A stretch of DNA of 10,465 nt. Source: Dokdonella sp. Its GTDB lineage: Bacteria; Pseudomonadota; Gammaproteobacteria; Xanthomonadales; Rhodanobacteraceae. The first letter of the stretch is position 1; every line of letters begins with the position of its first letter. Of this stretch, positions 8,313 to 10,465 are shown piece after piece. The DNA is taken from positions 1-10,465 of the forward strand of contig JASLGB010000060.1 in the NCBI GenBank assembly GCA_030150315.1, written 5' to 3'. The notes beneath the pieces were generated by a model. The model saw nothing but the letters and a program-made list of their open reading frames with translations. It had not been told where the DNA came from and did no database searches. Both the position numbers and the translations under genes were made by a program.

Positions 8313-8317
8313 GCGGC

Positions 8318-10465
8318 TCATGTCATCGCCGACTTCTGCACTTGTTCGCGGATCTGTGCCTCGACCACGGCCAAGGCAGTCATGTTGAACACGCGTCGCA
8401 CGGTCGCGGCCGGCGTCAGCACGTGCGCCGGCTTCGACAGACCCATCAGGATCGGCCCGAGCACGACGCCATCGGTCATGACGCGCGTCATGTTGAACGC
8501 GATGTTGGCCGAATCCATGTTCGGACAAACGAACACGTTGGCGGCGCCGGTCAGTCGCGAATTCGGGAACAGGCGCTCGCGCACCTCGGGATTGAGCGCC
8601 GTGTCCGCATGCATCTCGCCCTCGATCTCCACCTTGGGCAGGTGCTCGCGCAGGATTTCCACCACGCGCCGCATCTTGCGCGCGCTCGGGTCGTCGTGGC
8701 TGCCGAAATTGGAGTGCGACAAGATCGCCACCTTCGGCACGATGCCGAACAACTTCAGGCGCAACGCCGCCTGTGCCGCGGCCTGTGCGATGCGCTCGGC
8801 ATCCGGATCCAGCGCCACATGCGTGTCGAGGAAGAAATACACGCCGCGCTCGTTGAACACGGCACTCATCGCCGACAGCGACTCGACGCCCGGATCGAGC
8901 GGAATAAGGCCTCGCAGGTAACCGAGCTTCTTGTGGTATCGGCCGACGATTCCGCAAATCAGCCCGTCGGCCTCGCCACGGCGCAGCATCAGCGCGGCAA
9001 TCACGCTGGCGCGGGAACGGACGATCGCCTTGGCGCTGTCGGGCGTGACGCCGTCGCGCTGCATCAGGTCGTGATACAGGATCCAGTAATCCTTGAAGCG
9101 CGGATCGCTTTCAATGTTGCACAGCTCGAAATCGACGCCCGGCTTCAGGCGCAGGCGCAGGCGGTCAAGACGCGATTCGATCACCGACGGGCGCCCAATC
9201 AGGATCGGCTTGGCCAAACCCTCGTCGACCACGTGCTGCACCGCCCGCAGCACGGTCTCTTCCTCGCCCTCGGCGTACACGATGCGCTTGGGATCGGCCT
9301 TGGCGCGCGCGAACACCGGCTTCATCACCAGCGTGGTGCGGAACACGAATTGGTTCAGCCGGTCGCGATAGGCGCGCAGGTCCTCGATCGGACGCGTCGC
9401 CACGCCCGACTCCATCGCCGCCTTCGCCACCGCCGGCGCCAGCTGCACGATCAGGCGCGGATCGAACGGCTGGGGGATGATGTAATCGGGACCGAACGAC
9501 ATCACCTGGCCGCCATAGGCGCGCGCGGCGATATCGCTCGACTCACGCCGCGCCAGTTCGGCGATCGCGTGCACGCAGGCGACCTTCATCGCCTCGTTGA
9601 TGACGGTAGCGCCGACATCCAGCGCGCCGCGGAAGATGTACGGGAAACAGAGCGCGTTGTTGACCTGGTTGGGGGAGGCCGAGCGGCCCGTCGCGATGAT
9701 CGCGTCCGGACGCACCGCGTGGGCTTCCTCGGGCAGGATTTCCGGCGTCGGATTGGCCAGCGCTAAAATGATCGGCCGATCCGCCATGCGCGCGACCATC
9801 GCCTGCGTCAGCACGCCGGGGGCGGAAAGCCCCAGGAACACGTCCGCGCCGTCGATGATTTCGTCGAGACCGCGCGCATCGGTATCCCGCGCGTAGCGTG
9901 CCTTGTTCGGATCCATCTCCTCGACGCGGCCCTTCCAGACCACGCCGAGGCGATCGGCGACCCAGATGTTCTCCGGCTTCACGCCGAGGCTGACCGCCAT
10001 GTCCAGGCAGGCGATGCCGGCCGCGCCGGCGCCGGTCGAGACCAGCTTGATGTCGCCGATTTCCTTGCCCGCCACACGCAGCGCGTTGACCAGCGCGGCG
10101 CCGACGATGATCGCGGTGCCGTGCTGGTCGTCATGGAACACCGGGATCTTCATGCGCTCGCGCAGCTTGCGCTCGACCTCGAAGCACTCCGGCGCCTTGA
10201 TGTCCTCGAGGTTGATGCCGCCGAAACTCGGCTCGAGGCTGGCGATGATTTCGACCAGCTTGTCCGGATCGTTCTCGGCGATTTCCAGATCGAACACGTC
10301 GATGCCGGCGAACTTCTGGAAAAGGACGCCCTTGCCTTCCATCACCGGCTTGGCGGCTAGCGGGCCGATGGCGCCCAGCCCCAGCACGGCGGTGCCATTG
10401 GTGACCACTGCCACCAGATTGCCGCGCCCGGTCATCTCCACCACGGTGGCGGGATCGTCGCGGAT
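8318..10465 (-). CDS. maeB: NADP-dependent malic enzyme with C-terminal phosphotransacetylase-like domain (MaeB type), 5' end missing
   Basis: 715 residues are visible; by alignment from memory with E. coli MaeB (759 residues) about 50 N-terminal residues lie beyond base 10465. The enzyme oxidatively decarboxylates malate to pyruvate and CO2 in the cytoplasm, supplying NADPH and pyruvate. The malic-enzyme part (about 10465-9320) shows TGRGNLVAVVTNGTAVLGLG, the catalytic-lysine motif KPVMEGKGVLF, the metal-binding segment VFHDDQHGTA, the dinucleotide fold TGAGAAGIA and NQVNNALCFPYIFRGALDVG. The C-terminal part (about 9300-8321), beginning RIVYAEGEEETVLRA, resembles phosphotransacetylase; in characterised MaeB proteins it is regulatory (acetyl-CoA responsive) rather than catalytic. 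The visible sequence is unbroken. NADP specificity follows from the architecture and is not proved by a residue seen here. The two-component operon lies downstream on the same strand after a 298-base gap, so co-transcription is possible but not indicated. Confidence 0.96.
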   Translation of the reverse strand: MRDDPATVVEMTGRGNLVAVVTNGTAVLGLGAIGPLAAKPVMEGKGVLFQKFAGIDVFDLEIAENDPDKLVEIIASLEPSFGGINLEDIKAPECFEVERKLRERMKIPVFHDDQHGTAIIVGAALVNALRVAGKEIGDIKLVSTGAGAAGIACLDMAVSLGVKPENIWVADRLGVVWKGRVEEMDPNKARYARDTDARGLDEIIDGADVFLGLSAPGVLTQAMVARMADRPIILALANPTPEILPEEAHAVRPDAIIATGRSASPNQVNNALCFPYIFRGALDVGATVINEAMKVACVHAIAELARRESSDIAARAYGGQVMSFGPDYIIPQPFDPRLIVQLAPAVAKAAMESGVATRPIEDLRAYRDRLNQFVFRTTLVMKPVFARAKADPKRIVYAEGEEETVLRAVQHVVDEGLAKPILIGRPSVIESRLDRLRLRLKPGVDFELCNIESDPRFKDYWILYHDLMQRDGVTPDSAKAIVRSRASVIAALMLRRGEADGLICGIVGRYHKKLGYLRGLIPLDPGVESLSAMSAVFNERGVYFFLDTHVALDPDAERIAQAAAQAALRLKLFGIVPKVAILSHSNFGSHDDPSARKMRRVVEILREHLPKVEIEGEMHADTALNPEVRERLFPNSRLTGAANVFVCPNMDSANIAFNMTRVMTDGVVLGPILMGLSKPAHVLTPAATVRRVFNMTALAVVEAQIREQVQKSAMT

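Larger units (their letters stand above)
8020..8317. other. Intergenic region between maeB and the histidine-kinase gene
   Basis: This 298-base gap holds the 3' end of the maeB transcript and the control region of the two-component operon. It contains the 17-base palindrome at 8107-8123 and, nearer maeB, overlapping inverted repeats at 8161-8218 and 8229-8312. No T-run terminator follows any of these. A plus-strand frame starting at 8158 is open but has no ribosome site and no plausible protein. No gene is called here. Confidence 0.6.

Noticed and set aside
7153..8388. 411-codon plus-strand open frame across the kinase gene start and the spacer
   Set aside because: It is antisense to the clear kinase sequence, has no ribosome site and encodes a His/Gln/Arg-rich string.
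8158..8397. Possible small plus-strand gene starting at ATG 8158
   Set aside because: No ribosome binding site, no hydrophobic or conserved pattern, and it runs antisense into maeB.
8240..9766. 508-codon plus-strand open frame antisense to maeB
   Set aside because: It mirrors the conserved maeB sequence; composition is Arg/His-rich and no domain or ribosome site is evident.

Overview
The window is GC-rich bacterial chromosome with dense coding and short spacers. The proteins (an AceE-type pyruvate dehydrogenase E1, a full-length MaeB-type malic enzyme with a phosphotransacetylase-like tail, a DUF3772 mechanosensitive channel) point to a gammaproteobacterium. The secreted protein carries an 'IFANGFDG' linker of a kind I associate with exported proteins of Xanthomonadales/Lysobacterales, especially Rhodanobacteraceae such as Dokdonella. 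That assignment is an inference from recall, not a search result.

Layout, left to right. (1) 1-480, minus: N-terminal 160 residues of a probable DUF3772/MscS-family channel, cut by the window edge, with a promoter placed so that its mRNA would start at the AUG. (2) 541-581: two back-to-back hairpins between that gene and aceE. (3) 589-3282, minus: complete aceE. (4) 3283-3712: a 430-base divergent control region with several perfect inverted repeats and no convincing gene. (5) 3713-5785, plus: a 690-residue secreted protein with an N-terminal carbohydrate-binding-like beta-sandwich and a large C-terminal region I do not recognise. (6) 5786-5867: a convergent gap with a GC-rich hairpin. (7) 5868-8019, minus: a two-gene operon, sensor histidine kinase followed by an OmpR-type response regulator, overlapping by 8 bases. 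(8) 8020-8317: a spacer with a 17-base palindrome and nested inverted repeats. (9) 8318-10465, minus: maeB, lacking only about its first 50 residues, which lie beyond the right edge.

Functionally, maeB makes pyruvate from malate and AceE burns pyruvate to acetyl-CoA, so the window brackets the pyruvate node. The two-component system between them has no recognisable ligand domain and no proven target. The secreted protein is the only gene on the plus strand, is convergent with the two-component operon, and is the least understood gene here. I see no mobile element, CRISPR array, tRNA or rRNA. The most unusual items are the unassigned C-terminal region of the secreted protein, the predicted leaderless promoter of the channel gene and the palindromes in the three control regions.
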